In this document: positions 8,344 to 16,181 of the stretch, one piece after another
Numbering within the stretch: the stretch's first letter is position 1
Layout: every line of letters starts with the position of its first letter
NCBI GenBank assembly: GCA_030576275.1
Contig: JALIBN010000016.1
Coordinates: 1 to 33,382 of the forward strand
Source of the DNA: Pseudomonadota bacterium
Lineage (GTDB): Bacteria; Pseudomonadota; Gammaproteobacteria; Nitrosococcales; Methylophagaceae
Direction of reading: 5' to 3'
Length of the DNA: 33,382 nucleotides
Notes under the pieces: generated by a model
Seen by the model: the letters and a program-made list of their open reading frames with translations, nothing else
The model's database searches: none
What the model was told of the DNA's origin: nothing
Made by a program: the position numbers and the translations under genes

Positions 8344-10599
8344 TTATTTTGTGAGACTTGCAAACAGTGCCGGAAGTTTTTCAGGTAATTTATTGATGTT
8401 ATCAATCACCATATGTTGATTGCCAAATATATCTTTTACATAATCATCAGCTCGTGGATCAAGACTAATACAATAAGTGTAGATGCCTTTTTGGTCGAGT
8501 TCTTGAACGGCTTTATGAGTATCTTGTATTAATAAAGTCTCATCACTTACATCGATATCTGATGGTTCGCCATCGGTTAAAATAAGTAATAATTTTTTAT
8601 CTGATTTTTGGGCTTCAAGATAATGAGCGGCATGACGCATTGCTGCACCCATCCTTGTGGAATAGCCTGCTTTCATGCCTGCTATACGACCTTTAACATC
8701 ATCATTCCAGTTTTCACTAAAGCCTTTAATATGGTGATAGCGTACATCATGACGAGTATTAGAATGGAAACCTGCGATAGCAAATTTATCACCGAGTTGC
8801 TCTATCGACCATGATAGTAAAGATACTGATTCTTGGCATAGTTGCAAGATAGTTTGCTCACAACCTTGAGGAATTTCATTTGTGGATTCTGATAAATCAA
8901 GTAACAACATGACGGCAATGTCACGGCTATCGTGTTTATGACTCATATTGATTCGTGGATCAGGCATGCTACCGTTTTTTAGATCAATGAGTGAGCTAAT
9001 TGCTACATCTAAGTCTAATTCCGAGCCTTCTTCTTGATAACGCACCCGCACATAATTTTGTGGCTTGAGCATTTCCAGAATTCGTTTCATTCTTTTAAGC
9101 ACTGCGCCGTGTTTCAACAGTAGTTGGTCAACGTCATTAGCATTACCTGCGGGATGAAGGGCTTCATAGACGCTTACCCAGTCTGGTCGGTAGCTTTGTG
9201 AATGATAGTCCCATTCTGGATAATGACGTGGTGGAAGGCCTTGTGGTTCTTCAGCGGCGTGTGTTTGTGGGGCATCGCTTGTGGTATCTTCCTCATCGCC
9301 TTCTTCTATAAATGTCCACATATGACGGTTATCATCACGATAATCTATTTCAGTATCATCAAAAAAGACGTTAGCCAGTTGATCACTTTGACGACGTGTG
9401 CGAGCGACATAAGATAGGGCAATGCTGGCAATTTCTTTGGTTGATGATTCGCCCTTGGCCATCGCTTGATTAAAGCGCTCTGTAAATTCAAGGAGGTCAG
9501 GATCGGTATAAACATGTTCAGGAGCAAGTAATGCTCGTGACAACATCGCTAGGCGATGACGTAGGCATGATTGATTTTCTGGGTCACAAGCACCTTCCAC
9601 TGGGTTTGGATGGAGGCTTAAGAATAATTTTTTTAGACCAGGATATTGTCGAATAGCCAGATTTTCCACACGGCAATCTTCGATAAATTCAATAGCCATA
9701 CGTTGAAATGGACTGTAATTATCGGCGATGAGTGGACGAGTCCAACGTTGATGTGCCGCCATGTGAGCAAGTGTTGCCCGATAGCGATCAATTCCTGCGA
9801 CATCCGACAGATCATCATAAACATCGGGGATACGCATGCCTAAATCATCAAAGTAAGGTTGTGGTTTACGTAACTCGTCAAAGCCAAGTGAATAGGGCAC
9901 TAGTTGTGGATCTGTTTCCCACAAACCTTGCATATATAAATTGAGTTTACGTTCATGGTCATAAAACAACACACCATGCCGTTGTTTTTGCATTACAGCT
10001 AAGCTATCAGCTGATTGCAAACTGAAAAAGTCTATTTGGCGTTCAGGATGAGTGCTGTAGTAGCGGACGCCGTAATCCATCCAGTTTTTTAGACCCGCTA
10101 AAGATAATTGGCTGATTAGATAAGGCATCTTTTCTAGAAGATAAGATAATGCTGGACTAGGGATGGTGGCGTGATGACCATGAATAGACACGGTGGTGGC
10201 TGTCATCATGCTGAAAATTATATCGATGTATTTTTGTAGTGATTCAATATCAGCCAGTCGACGGGATACTGCAGCTATGGTATCTAGAAACGCAGGAATC
10301 GATTGGCCATTAGGTGTGCGAGATATTTTCCATACCGTTTCGGATATCAGCTTCAATACTGGTTGGCCTAATTGGCCAGCAATGGCAGGCATATCTTCCA
10401 TATAACTCAGAACCGGCTCGACCCCTCGACCCATCATGCAAACGAGTGATGCGCCCTCGAGATATTCTTCAATACCTTGTTCGCTCATGTAAACACGGGC
10501 TTCTTCCATACACTCGTCAAATACAGCATCGATTTGATCGAAGCCACATTTTAGTTTTAGGCGATCTGGGTGTTGTTGCACTTCGCTGATGTCACTCAT
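8344..10599 (-). CDS. cbbO: RuBisCO activation protein CbbO (VWA domain)
   Basis: A 751-residue CbbO/NorD-type protein. The N-terminal 500 residues are the CbbO-specific region; the C-terminal third is a von Willebrand factor A domain with an intact MIDAS: DLSES (568-572), Thr648 in GYSTRMGAA, and Asp676 in LTDGEPSD. An acidic insert (about 431-451) precedes it. In the characterised systems CbbO docks on the CbbQ hexamer and RuBisCO and lets ATP hydrolysis release inhibitory sugar phosphates from the active site. It starts 17 bases after the cbbQ stop and has no good Shine-Dalgarno, which suggests translational coupling. Placement with cbbM suggests the form II (Q2O2) type. Confidence 0.93.
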   Translation of the reverse strand: MSDISEVQQHPDRLKLKCGFDQIDAVFDECMEEARVYMSEQGIEEYLEGASLVCMMGRGVEPVLSYMEDMPAIAGQLGQPVLKLISETVWKISRTPNGQSIPAFLDTIAAVSRRLADIESLQKYIDIIFSMMTATTVSIHGHHATIPSPALSYLLEKMPYLISQLSLAGLKNWMDYGVRYYSTHPERQIDFFSLQSADSLAVMQKQRHGVLFYDHERKLNLYMQGLWETDPQLVPYSLGFDELRKPQPYFDDLGMRIPDVYDDLSDVAGIDRYRATLAHMAAHQRWTRPLIADNYSPFQRMAIEFIEDCRVENLAIRQYPGLKKLFLSLHPNPVEGACDPENQSCLRHRLAMLSRALLAPEHVYTDPDLLEFTERFNQAMAKGESSTKEIASIALSYVARTRRQSDQLANVFFDDTEIDYRDDNRHMWTFIEEGDEEDTTSDAPQTHAAEEPQGLPPRHYPEWDYHSQSYRPDWVSVYEALHPAGNANDVDQLLLKHGAVLKRMKRILEMLKPQNYVRVRYQEEGSELDLDVAISSLIDLKNGSMPDPRINMSHKHDSRDIAVMLLLDLSESTNEIPQGCEQTILQLCQESVSLLSWSIEQLGDKFAIAGFHSNTRHDVRYHHIKGFSENWNDDVKGRIAGMKAGYSTRMGAAMRHAAHYLEAQKSDKKLLLILTDGEPSDIDVSDETLLIQDTHKAVQELDQKGIYTYCISLDPRADDYVKDIFGNQHMVIDNINKLPEKLPALFASLTK

Positions 10600-10616
10600 G
10601 GAAATGTATCGTCAGC

Positions 10617-11420
10617 TTAGGCAAATACAGCATTGATGGCGTGATCTAAAGTATCACGAATATCCGCATCATCTGTAATGGGCCGTACTAGGGCCATGCG
10701 ACATGCTGATTTAGCATCAACGCCTTTATCCATTAGATTTGCGGCATAGGTTAATAAGCGAGTAGAAATACCTTCATCTAGGCCATGACCTTTTAAGTTA
10801 CGAGCCGTGGAAGCTATCTTAACTAATTTATCTGCTAAATCTGCTGAGATACCGGTTTCTTTTTGTAAAATCGATGACTCAACATCTGCTGCTGGGTAAT
10901 CAAATTCAAAAGCAGTGAAACGTTGTTTGGTTGATTGTTTTAAATCTTTCAACAGACTTTGATAGCCTGGATTGTAAGAAATCACCAGTTGGAAGTCTGG
11001 GTGTGCTTGGAGTATTTCACCTTTTTTGTCCAAAGGTAAAGTACGACGGTGATCGGTTAGCGGATGAATAACGACCGTAGTATCTTGGCGAGCCTCAACA
11101 ATTTCATCTAGATAACAGATAGCACCAATTCGTGCCGCGACCGTTAATGGACCATCTAACCAGCGTGTGCCATTGGCATCTAATAAATAGCGACCGACTA
11201 AATCAGAGGCTGTCATATCTTCATTACAGGCGACAGTGATTAAAGGTTTGTTTAACTTCCATGCCATATGTTCGATAAAGCGTGACTTACCACAGCCAGT
11301 TGGTCCTTTGACCATTACGGGTAGGCGAGCTTGGTATGCTGCAGTGTAAAGCTCAACTTCATCGTTTTGCGACTGATAAAAAGGCTCTTCTTTAATCAGG
11401 TATTGGCTAATGTCATTCAT
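10617..11420 (-). CDS. cbbQ: RuBisCO activase AAA+ ATPase CbbQ
   Basis: A MoxR-type AAA+ ATPase of 267 residues, the usual CbbQ length. Walker A is GPTGCGKS (39-46), Walker B ICYLDE (101-106), sensor-1 Asn150 in ISYNPGYQS; the stretches NEDMTASDLVGRYLL and KGHGLDEGISTR are typical of CbbQ. It forms the hexameric motor that works with CbbO to reactivate inhibited RuBisCO. I start it at the ATG at 11420, where family alignment begins (MNDISQYLI); a TTG at 11462 would add 14 residues without family support or a ribosome site. It lies 182 bases after cbbM with a hairpin in between. Confidence 0.95.
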   Translation of the reverse strand: MNDISQYLIKEEPFYQSQNDEVELYTAAYQARLPVMVKGPTGCGKSRFIEHMAWKLNKPLITVACNEDMTASDLVGRYLLDANGTRWLDGPLTVAARIGAICYLDEIVEARQDTTVVIHPLTDHRRTLPLDKKGEILQAHPDFQLVISYNPGYQSLLKDLKQSTKQRFTAFEFDYPAADVESSILQKETGISADLADKLVKIASTARNLKGHGLDEGISTRLLTYAANLMDKGVDAKSACRMALVRPITDDADIRDTLDHAINAVFA

Positions 11421-11544
11421 CGCTATTGTCTTTATAGTTGAAAAAGAATTTAGCAAAACCAACGCGGATGATTAGCATTTGTTTTGCTGAATGCTTTTGA
11501 GGCGCTATCAACAACACGATGTGTGTTGTCAGTATAATTTGAAG

Positions 11545-11578
11545 TGATGTTCTCCTCGCCTGAGCGAGGAGAGCATCA
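11545..11578 (-). terminator. Strong hairpin between cbbM and cbbQ, no U-tract
   Basis: TCTCCTCGC (11551-11559) pairs perfectly with GCGAGGAGA (11564-11572) around a CTGA loop; beyond a T-G wobble, TGATG pairs with CATCA, giving about 15 pairs. Neither side has a run of T. It could be an attenuator or an mRNA 3'-end stabiliser that raises cbbM over cbbQO, or a Rho-dependent end. Confidence 0.6.
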
Positions 11579-11602
11579 TTTAGCTGTTGCTATTTATTAG
11601 GC

Positions 11603-12982
11603 TTACTTATGTACGCCTAATTTTTCACGCCAGCCTGGGAAGATCTTATCAGCATCGCCAGGGAACGATTCAAATGCGCGAGCAAATTCACGATGTTCTT
11701 TGGCAAATTCAATCGGATCAGCACCGGCTTTCCAACATTCAAACGCTTGGCGTAACGATGTTGCACCAGCCGCTGGGCTATCAATATGACCGTAAGCACC
11801 ACCACCTGATGTGTTTATAACATTACCGTGACCTAGGTTTTCGAAGAAACCTGGTAGACGTAATGCGTTCATACCGCCAGAGATAATGGGTGTAGTAGGT
11901 TTCATGCCATACCATTCTTGGTGATAATAAGGGCCATCAGCACTATCACGTTCGATCATGTAGGCGATGTTACGATCATCCGCGCCGCCTTCCATTTTAC
12001 CGTAACCCATTGTACCCACATGGATACCAGAGGCACCTTGTAAACGAGAAATTTTCGCTAATACAAATGCAGTGTAACCACGAACAGATGATGGTGATGT
12101 GACCGCGCCATGACCTGCACGATGATAATGCAAATATTGGCCAGGATAGTTACGGCGGGCAGTTGTAATCATACCTGGGCCACCTACATAACCATCAACT
12201 AAAAAGGCAACTTTATCAGCATCTGGACCAAATGTTTCCAGGATGAAATCAGCACGTGCTAACATTTCGTAATGATCATCAGCTGTGATATTAGCTGAGA
12301 ATAATTTTGCTTCCCCCGTTTCATCTTGTGCACGTTTCATTGCATCAGCAACTAATGGGATTACTTTCTTCATTGGGCAGAAGACTTGGTTACCTTGTGG
12401 TTCATCATTTTTGATGAAATCACCACCTAACCAGAACTGGTAGGCTGCTTCAGCAAAAGGTTCAGGACGTAGGCCTAGTTTCGGCTTGATTATCGTACCT
12501 GCGATGTAACCACCATCGACCAGTGGACGACCTAAAAGACGCCACATATCAGTGATATCTTTGGCTGGTCCATCAAACAATTGCAACATGCGTGGTGGAA
12601 CATAGAAATCTTGTATTTGAGCACATTTTACATCGCCCATACCTTGGTTGTTACCGATAGCCAAAGTTAAGAACGATACTATCATGGCGCGGCCATCAAT
12701 CATGTTACGGTCAAATAAATCGTTTGGATAAGCTACCTTCATGACACCTTTAGCTTCATCGATTTCGTATACCATGGCATCAACGCCTTTGGTAAAGTCA
12801 TCGGTTGTTGAAACTTCAACATTGGTACCCGTTGATGATTCTGCAGCAAGATGTGCCGCCGTTGCTAAATATCCATAGCCGGCTGCCGGAGTCATGTGGT
12901 AAACAACGAGAATATGTCCGCCGTTGGTAATAAGATCTTCTTCTTTTAAACTAAGATCGGCGTAACGTGATGATTGATCCAT
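11603..12982 (-). CDS. cbbM: Ribulose-1,5-bisphosphate carboxylase/oxygenase, form II
   Basis: The CO2-fixing enzyme of the Calvin cycle in its form II (large-subunit-only) version, 459 residues. Active-site residues fall at the same numbers as in the Rhodospirillum rubrum enzyme: Asn111, Lys166 (IIKPKLGL), carbamylated Lys191 with Asp193 and Glu194 (FIKNDE), His287, His321, loop-6 Lys329 (GYGKMEG) and Ser368. All are intact. The ATG at 12982 has AGAAGG eight bases upstream; the frame is open 42 codons further but that extension is not family-like. Head of the cbbMQO cluster, divergent from cbbR. Confidence 0.98.
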   Translation of the reverse strand: MDQSSRYADLSLKEEDLITNGGHILVVYHMTPAAGYGYLATAAHLAAESSTGTNVEVSTTDDFTKGVDAMVYEIDEAKGVMKVAYPNDLFDRNMIDGRAMIVSFLTLAIGNNQGMGDVKCAQIQDFYVPPRMLQLFDGPAKDITDMWRLLGRPLVDGGYIAGTIIKPKLGLRPEPFAEAAYQFWLGGDFIKNDEPQGNQVFCPMKKVIPLVADAMKRAQDETGEAKLFSANITADDHYEMLARADFILETFGPDADKVAFLVDGYVGGPGMITTARRNYPGQYLHYHRAGHGAVTSPSSVRGYTAFVLAKISRLQGASGIHVGTMGYGKMEGGADDRNIAYMIERDSADGPYYHQEWYGMKPTTPIISGGMNALRLPGFFENLGHGNVINTSGGGAYGHIDSPAAGATSLRQAFECWKAGADPIEFAKEHREFARAFESFPGDADKIFPGWREKLGVHK

Positions 12983-13150
12983 TATTAGTACCTTCTTTTT
13001 GATGAGTGTTGCGAGCCGTAGCCTGCACTTCACAGTCGGTTTGTTTTTGATCGTCTTTTGAATGACCTCCTGTAAGTGTAGGACATTTTTACTATAAAGA
13101 ATACTCAATTATTTTGATTTTATGCATAAGTTATGCTTATGATGTTAGCT
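12983..13150. promoter_or_regulatory. Divergent cbbM/cbbR control region with a 13-bp palindrome
   Basis: The 168 bases between the two starts contain a perfect palindrome GCATAA-G-TTATGC at 13124-13136, and a TAA-N7-TTA arrangement at 13127-13139 that fits the TNA-N7-TNA sites reported for CbbR. On the minus strand a TATAGT -10-like hexamer lies near 13093-13098 without a good -35, as expected for an activator-dependent promoter. The cbbM leader also carries an AGGAGGT (13065-13071) with no start codon at useful spacing. CbbR binding here is an inference from position and symmetry. Confidence 0.5.
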
Positions 13151-14053
13151 ATGAATATAACTATCAGACAGTTACAGATCTTTGAATCTGTTGCCAAAAA
13201 TTTGAGTTACACCCGTGCCGCAGAGGTGCTTTATTTGAGTCAACCTGCGGTGTCCATGCAAATTAAGCAGTTAGAATCTGAGCTTGACATGCCTTTGTTT
13301 GAACGGATGGGGAAAACGCTCTACCTGACAGATGCTGGAGTTGAACTATTAAATTATGCACGTACTATATCGCAGCAGTTAATCGAATTAGATGATGTGA
13401 TGACTGAAATGCGTGGCAGTCAACGAGGTCGGCTGGCAATCGCTGTGGCGTCAACAGCTAATTATTTTGCATTGAAGTTGTTGGGAGAGTTTTATAAACG
13501 ATTTCCTGGGACGACGATCAGCCTCGATGTGACCAATAGAGCAAGTCTGTTAAAGCACCTTAATGATAATACCGTGGACATGGTTATTATGGGCAGGCCA
13601 CCTGAGTATATGGATGTTAATGCTACGGCATTTTTAGATAATCCCTTAGTTGTTATTGCTCCAAAAGGCCATATTTTGGAGGGACAAAAATCAATTCCAT
13701 CGTCAGTGTTACAGCAAGAAACCTTTATTCTGCGAGAGCATGGTTCTGGAACTAGGATAGCGATGGAACAGTTTTTCGAGGAAAGAGGCTATAGCATTAG
13801 TTCAGTAATGGAAATGAATAGTAATGAAGCGATTAACCAAGCGGTTGAGGCGGGCTTGGGATTAGGTATTGTATCTCGTCATACCCTAGAATGGGAGTTA
13901 GCTTTAGATCGATTGGTGGTGTTGGATGTTGAATCCTTTCCGATTATGCGGCATTGGTATTTAGTGCATCGTAGTACTAAACGTTTTACAGCATTATCAT
14001 CGGCTTTCAAGCAGTTAGTGATTGAAGATACAACGACTATTTTAAAGATCTAA
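13151..14053 (+). CDS. cbbR: LysR-type transcriptional regulator CbbR
   Basis: A LysR-family regulator (300 residues from this start) with an N-terminal winged helix-turn-helix (RQLQIFESVAKNLSYTRAAEVL, then LSQPAVSMQIKQLE) and a C-terminal effector-binding domain (about 90-295). Sequence style and its divergent position next to cbbM identify it as CbbR, the activator of Calvin-cycle genes. The frame offers ATGs at 13133, 13139, 13142 and 13151; none has a clear ribosome site. I prefer 13151 because it matches the family N-terminus and leaves the palindrome at 13124-13136 outside the coding sequence. It overlaps the convergent flavoprotein gene by 12 bases. Confidence 0.9.
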   Translation: MNITIRQLQIFESVAKNLSYTRAAEVLYLSQPAVSMQIKQLESELDMPLFERMGKTLYLTDAGVELLNYARTISQQLIELDDVMTEMRGSQRGRLAIAVASTANYFALKLLGEFYKRFPGTTISLDVTNRASLLKHLNDNTVDMVIMGRPPEYMDVNATAFLDNPLVVIAPKGHILEGQKSIPSSVLQQETFILREHGSGTRIAMEQFFEERGYSISSVMEMNSNEAINQAVEAGLGLGIVSRHTLEWELALDRLVVLDVESFPIMRHWYLVHRSTKRFTALSSAFKQLVIEDTTTILKI

Positions 14054-14485
14054 TTGCTTTGGCATCAGCCATTTTACTTGTCCAAAACCAGCTACTAAAT
14101 GAATTTTAACAAGCCGTAGTAAATAAAAATGAAAGCCTGGTAAGGTTAAAATCATTTCTGCATCAGGAAATTGATGCAGATAATTTTCGCGTAATTGCAT
14201 CTCATCTGTAGTAAGTGTAGCCACCGCCAAACATGTAATTCGTGGCCCTGCAGTTGGATTGGAGGCATCATTTGGATCAAAAATGGTCAGAGATACTTTA
14301 GGGTTGGCATGAATATTCTGAGTGTGTTCTGCTAAGTGGCTAATAAAAATAGCAATGTCACCTTCAGCATTAATAATATAAGGTGTTATTGAACCGAATG
14401 GATAGCCAGATTCTGTTAATGATAATGTTGATAATACGCCGTAACGTTGGTCTCTAATAAACTGACTCGGTATGAGTGTAGTCAT
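14042..14485 (-). CDS. PNPOx-like (split-barrel) flavin-binding family protein
   Basis: A 147-residue protein resembling pyridoxamine 5'-phosphate oxidase-like split-barrel proteins. It opens with a conserved region RYGVLSTLSLTESGYPFGS, followed by FISHLAEHTQNIHANPKVSLTIFD, both characteristic of the FMN/haem-binding subgroup related to HugZ. A C-terminal AGFGQVKWL matches the same subgroup. The ATG at 14485 overlaps the stop of the upstream protease-like gene as ATGA, showing translational coupling; an ATG 15 bases earlier is possible. Substrate unknown; general redox or haem handling is inference. Ends 12 bases inside the convergent cbbR. Confidence 0.78.
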   Translation of the reverse strand: MTTLIPSQFIRDQRYGVLSTLSLTESGYPFGSITPYIINAEGDIAIFISHLAEHTQNIHANPKVSLTIFDPNDASNPTAGPRITCLAVATLTTDEMQLRENYLHQFPDAEMILTLPGFHFYLLRLVKIHLVAGFGQVKWLMPKQLDL

Positions 14486-15273
14486 GGGGCTGATATCCAA
14501 TTAATCTCTTTGGCAGTTGATTCTCCGACTAGGCAAAAGCGCAAATCTTTTGGCATATACGATTTAGATTGAGATAGAGCTATCTGTCCAGCCATAATTT
14601 CTGCAAAACGCTGTGGATAAAGTGGCTTTTGTTGGGGATGGGCATAACCCAAAGGATACATGGGCTGATTGTTTTGATGGTCGTACTTATCACTAGCACC
14701 GACAGTGTGAAATATTTCATGTGTCATTACCAGCGCATTCTGTGAATTATGAGCTTGATCAGCATATGCGTGGATTATGCCAATTAAACCTTTTTGAAGA
14801 CCAAGTGAGTGTTGCAGAGCTTGATTATCCGAACCTTGATGGTAAAGTACATACAAGCGGATTCGGTTTTTGTTTGATTTATCATCAGGTGTATTGATGT
14901 AAGCCCAATAGCGAAGCTGCATGCTCCATAGTATTATTTTGAATATAGCATTACGATCTGTTGGAGGGGCTGGTGGGATCTTGTAAATTGTGGGTCCAAG
15001 TGTACTGATGACTGGTTTATCAACTATAAGTTTATATCGTTTAGCTTCACCAATAAAAAACGCATCAATATCCTGAAAATTTTCTGTGGATAGCTGCTGA
15101 ATATAATGCTCTGTTTTGGCATTGCCATCACCATTAATGGGGAAGACAGTGACTTCGATAGGCTGATACCATGAGGTGGTATTAAGGCGTTGGTCTTGAG
15201 TATAAATAGCTACTAAAGCTAATAACGACAGCAGAATAATAATCCGAATATTTTTAAAGGTTATAACTTTCAT
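14482..15273 (-). CDS. Putative membrane-anchored metzincin-like zinc metalloprotease
   Basis: A 263-residue protein with an N-terminal hydrophobic anchor (about 9-24) and an otherwise soluble, presumably periplasmic domain. The motif THEIFHTVGASD (184-195) fits HExxHxxGxxD, the zinc-binding pattern of metzincin-type proteases with aspartate as third ligand; Met204 in QPMYPLGYA could be the Met-turn. I do not recognise a named family. The start ATG at 15273 lacks a clear ribosome site. Its stop overlaps the start of the flavoprotein gene by four bases, so both are made from one message. Protease activity and substrate are inferred. Confidence 0.6.
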   Translation of the reverse strand: MKVITFKNIRIIILLSLLALVAIYTQDQRLNTTSWYQPIEVTVFPINGDGNAKTEHYIQQLSTENFQDIDAFFIGEAKRYKLIVDKPVISTLGPTIYKIPPAPPTDRNAIFKIILWSMQLRYWAYINTPDDKSNKNRIRLYVLYHQGSDNQALQHSLGLQKGLIGIIHAYADQAHNSQNALVMTHEIFHTVGASDKYDHQNNQPMYPLGYAHPQQKPLYPQRFAEIMAGQIALSQSKSYMPKDLRFCLVGESTAKEINWISAP

Positions 15274-15323
15274 CAGTAGCTGGCCACCATCGATTCATTC
15301 TGAAGTTACAAATTATAGGCAAT

Positions 15324-15356
15324 AAAAAAGGCCGGTGGAATAATCCAACCGGCCTT
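15324..15356 (-). terminator. Intrinsic terminator of the cold-shock gene
   Basis: On the minus strand AAGGCCGGT(T)GGA pairs with TCCACCGGCCTT around a four-base loop (12 pairs, one bulge), followed by six T (15329-15324). It lies 24 bases after the csp stop and separates it from the downstream protease-like gene. Confidence 0.9.
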
Positions 15357-15379
15357 CTTCAATTTTTCTTTCGGACTAA

Positions 15380-15589
15380 CTAGCCAGGAATAACATTCTC
15401 AGCTTGTGGGCCTTTAGCGCCTTGAGTAACTTCCATCGTTACTGCTTGGCCTTCTTTCAATGATTTAAAACCATCTGATTGAATTGCGCTGTGATGTACG
15501 AATACATCTGGACCACTTGCTTGTTCAATAAAGCCAAAACCTTTAGCATCGTTGAACCACTTAACTGTACCTGTAACTTGATCTGCCAT
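15380..15589 (-). CDS. Cold-shock protein, CspA family
   Basis: A 69-residue single cold-shock domain that binds single-stranded RNA/DNA. RNP1 is KGFGFIEQ and RNP2 is VFVHHS; the opening [15 protein letters not shown] is typical. The ATG at 15589 has a strong GAGGT site five to six bases upstream. It is monocistronic: its own promoter lies about 85 bases upstream and a strong terminator follows. The short leader is unlike the roughly 160-base leader of E. coli cspA, so cold inducibility cannot be assumed. Confidence 0.97.
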   Translation of the reverse strand: MADQVTGTVKWFNDAKGFGFIEQASGPDVFVHHSAIQSDGFKSLKEGQAVTMEVTQGAKGPQAENVIPG

Positions 15590-15671
15590 AACTACCTCAA
15601 TATTTTCTTAATTTCTTGCTTACTAATTTCTTAGAAGCTAACTTGTGTAACTCCTAAAAGAAGCTATGAGT

Positions 15672-15700
15672 ATTATACGCATTAAAAATTAATTAGCCTT
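15672..15700 (-). promoter_or_regulatory. Probable csp promoter
   Basis: On the minus strand a perfect TATAAT (15677-15672) is preceded by GCG but the -35 position (near 15700-15695) is poor. It would give a leader of roughly 75 bases ending in GAGGT before the csp ATG. The rest of 15590-15902 is very AT-rich and, apart from the palindromes listed separately, shows no gene. Confidence 0.45.
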
Positions 15701-15831
15701 TGTATTTGTTAAAAAGACAACATTTTTTGTGTGGCTCGATAATGCGAATTGATTTAATAATGCTAATTATATATGCAACTTATTGATTATATTTGTATTT
15801 TTTATTAAACTTACTTAGCTTCTTTATTAGC

Positions 15832-15889
15832 AATAATATTATTGACAATTTTGTCATTGATGCGCTATTTAGAAGTTTTTGCGCAAAAA
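15832..15889. repeat. Three adjacent short perfect palindromes
   Basis: AATAATATTATT (15832-15843), TGACAATTTTGTCA (15843-15856) and TTTTTGCGCAAAAA (15876-15889) are each fully self-complementary and lie within 58 bases, between the end of yggX (15903) and the csp promoter. They may be operator sites or transcript 3'-end structures; AT-richness makes some chance palindromes expected. Confidence 0.5.
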
Positions 15890-15902
15890 AGCGTGTTTTA
15901 GC

Positions 15903-16169
15903 TTATTTAGCTACAAATTCTTTAGGCAGGCTTGAACCTTCACCAAAGAAAAATTTCTCCAGCTCTTCTTTTAAAAATGATTGTGATTTTGGATCAGCTA
16001 ATGAAAGACGGTATTCATTTATTAGGATTGTTTGCTGACCTAACCACATTTGCCATCCTTCTTTAGATACTGACTCATAGATTTTTTTACCTAATTCGCC
16101 AGGATAAGGAGGAAAGTCTAAACCTTCTGCTTCTTTATTGAGTTTTACGCAATGAACGGTATGTGCCAT
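15903..16169 (-). CDS. yggX: Fe(2+)-trafficking protein YggX
   Basis: An 88-residue protein matching YggX throughout: [27 protein letters not shown] at the N-terminus and [14 protein letters not shown] in the middle. The conserved Cys7 of the family is present. YggX protects iron-sulfur proteins from oxidants in enteric bacteria. The ATG at 16169 has GAGG six bases upstream and lies 12 bases after the mutY stop. The asmA-mutY-yggX order is widespread in gammaproteobacteria and fits the need of MutY for an intact Fe-S cluster. Confidence 0.97.
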   Translation of the reverse strand: MAHTVHCVKLNKEAEGLDFPPYPGELGKKIYESVSKEGWQMWLGQQTILINEYRLSLADPKSQSFLKEELEKFFFGEGSSLPKEFVAK

Positions 16170-16181
16170 GTGAGTCCTCTT

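Noticed and set aside
12983-13108. A 42-codon N-terminal extension of CbbM
   Set aside because: The extension is not RuBisCO-like, while the ATG at 12982 has a good ribosome site and gives active-site numbering identical to the R. rubrum enzyme.
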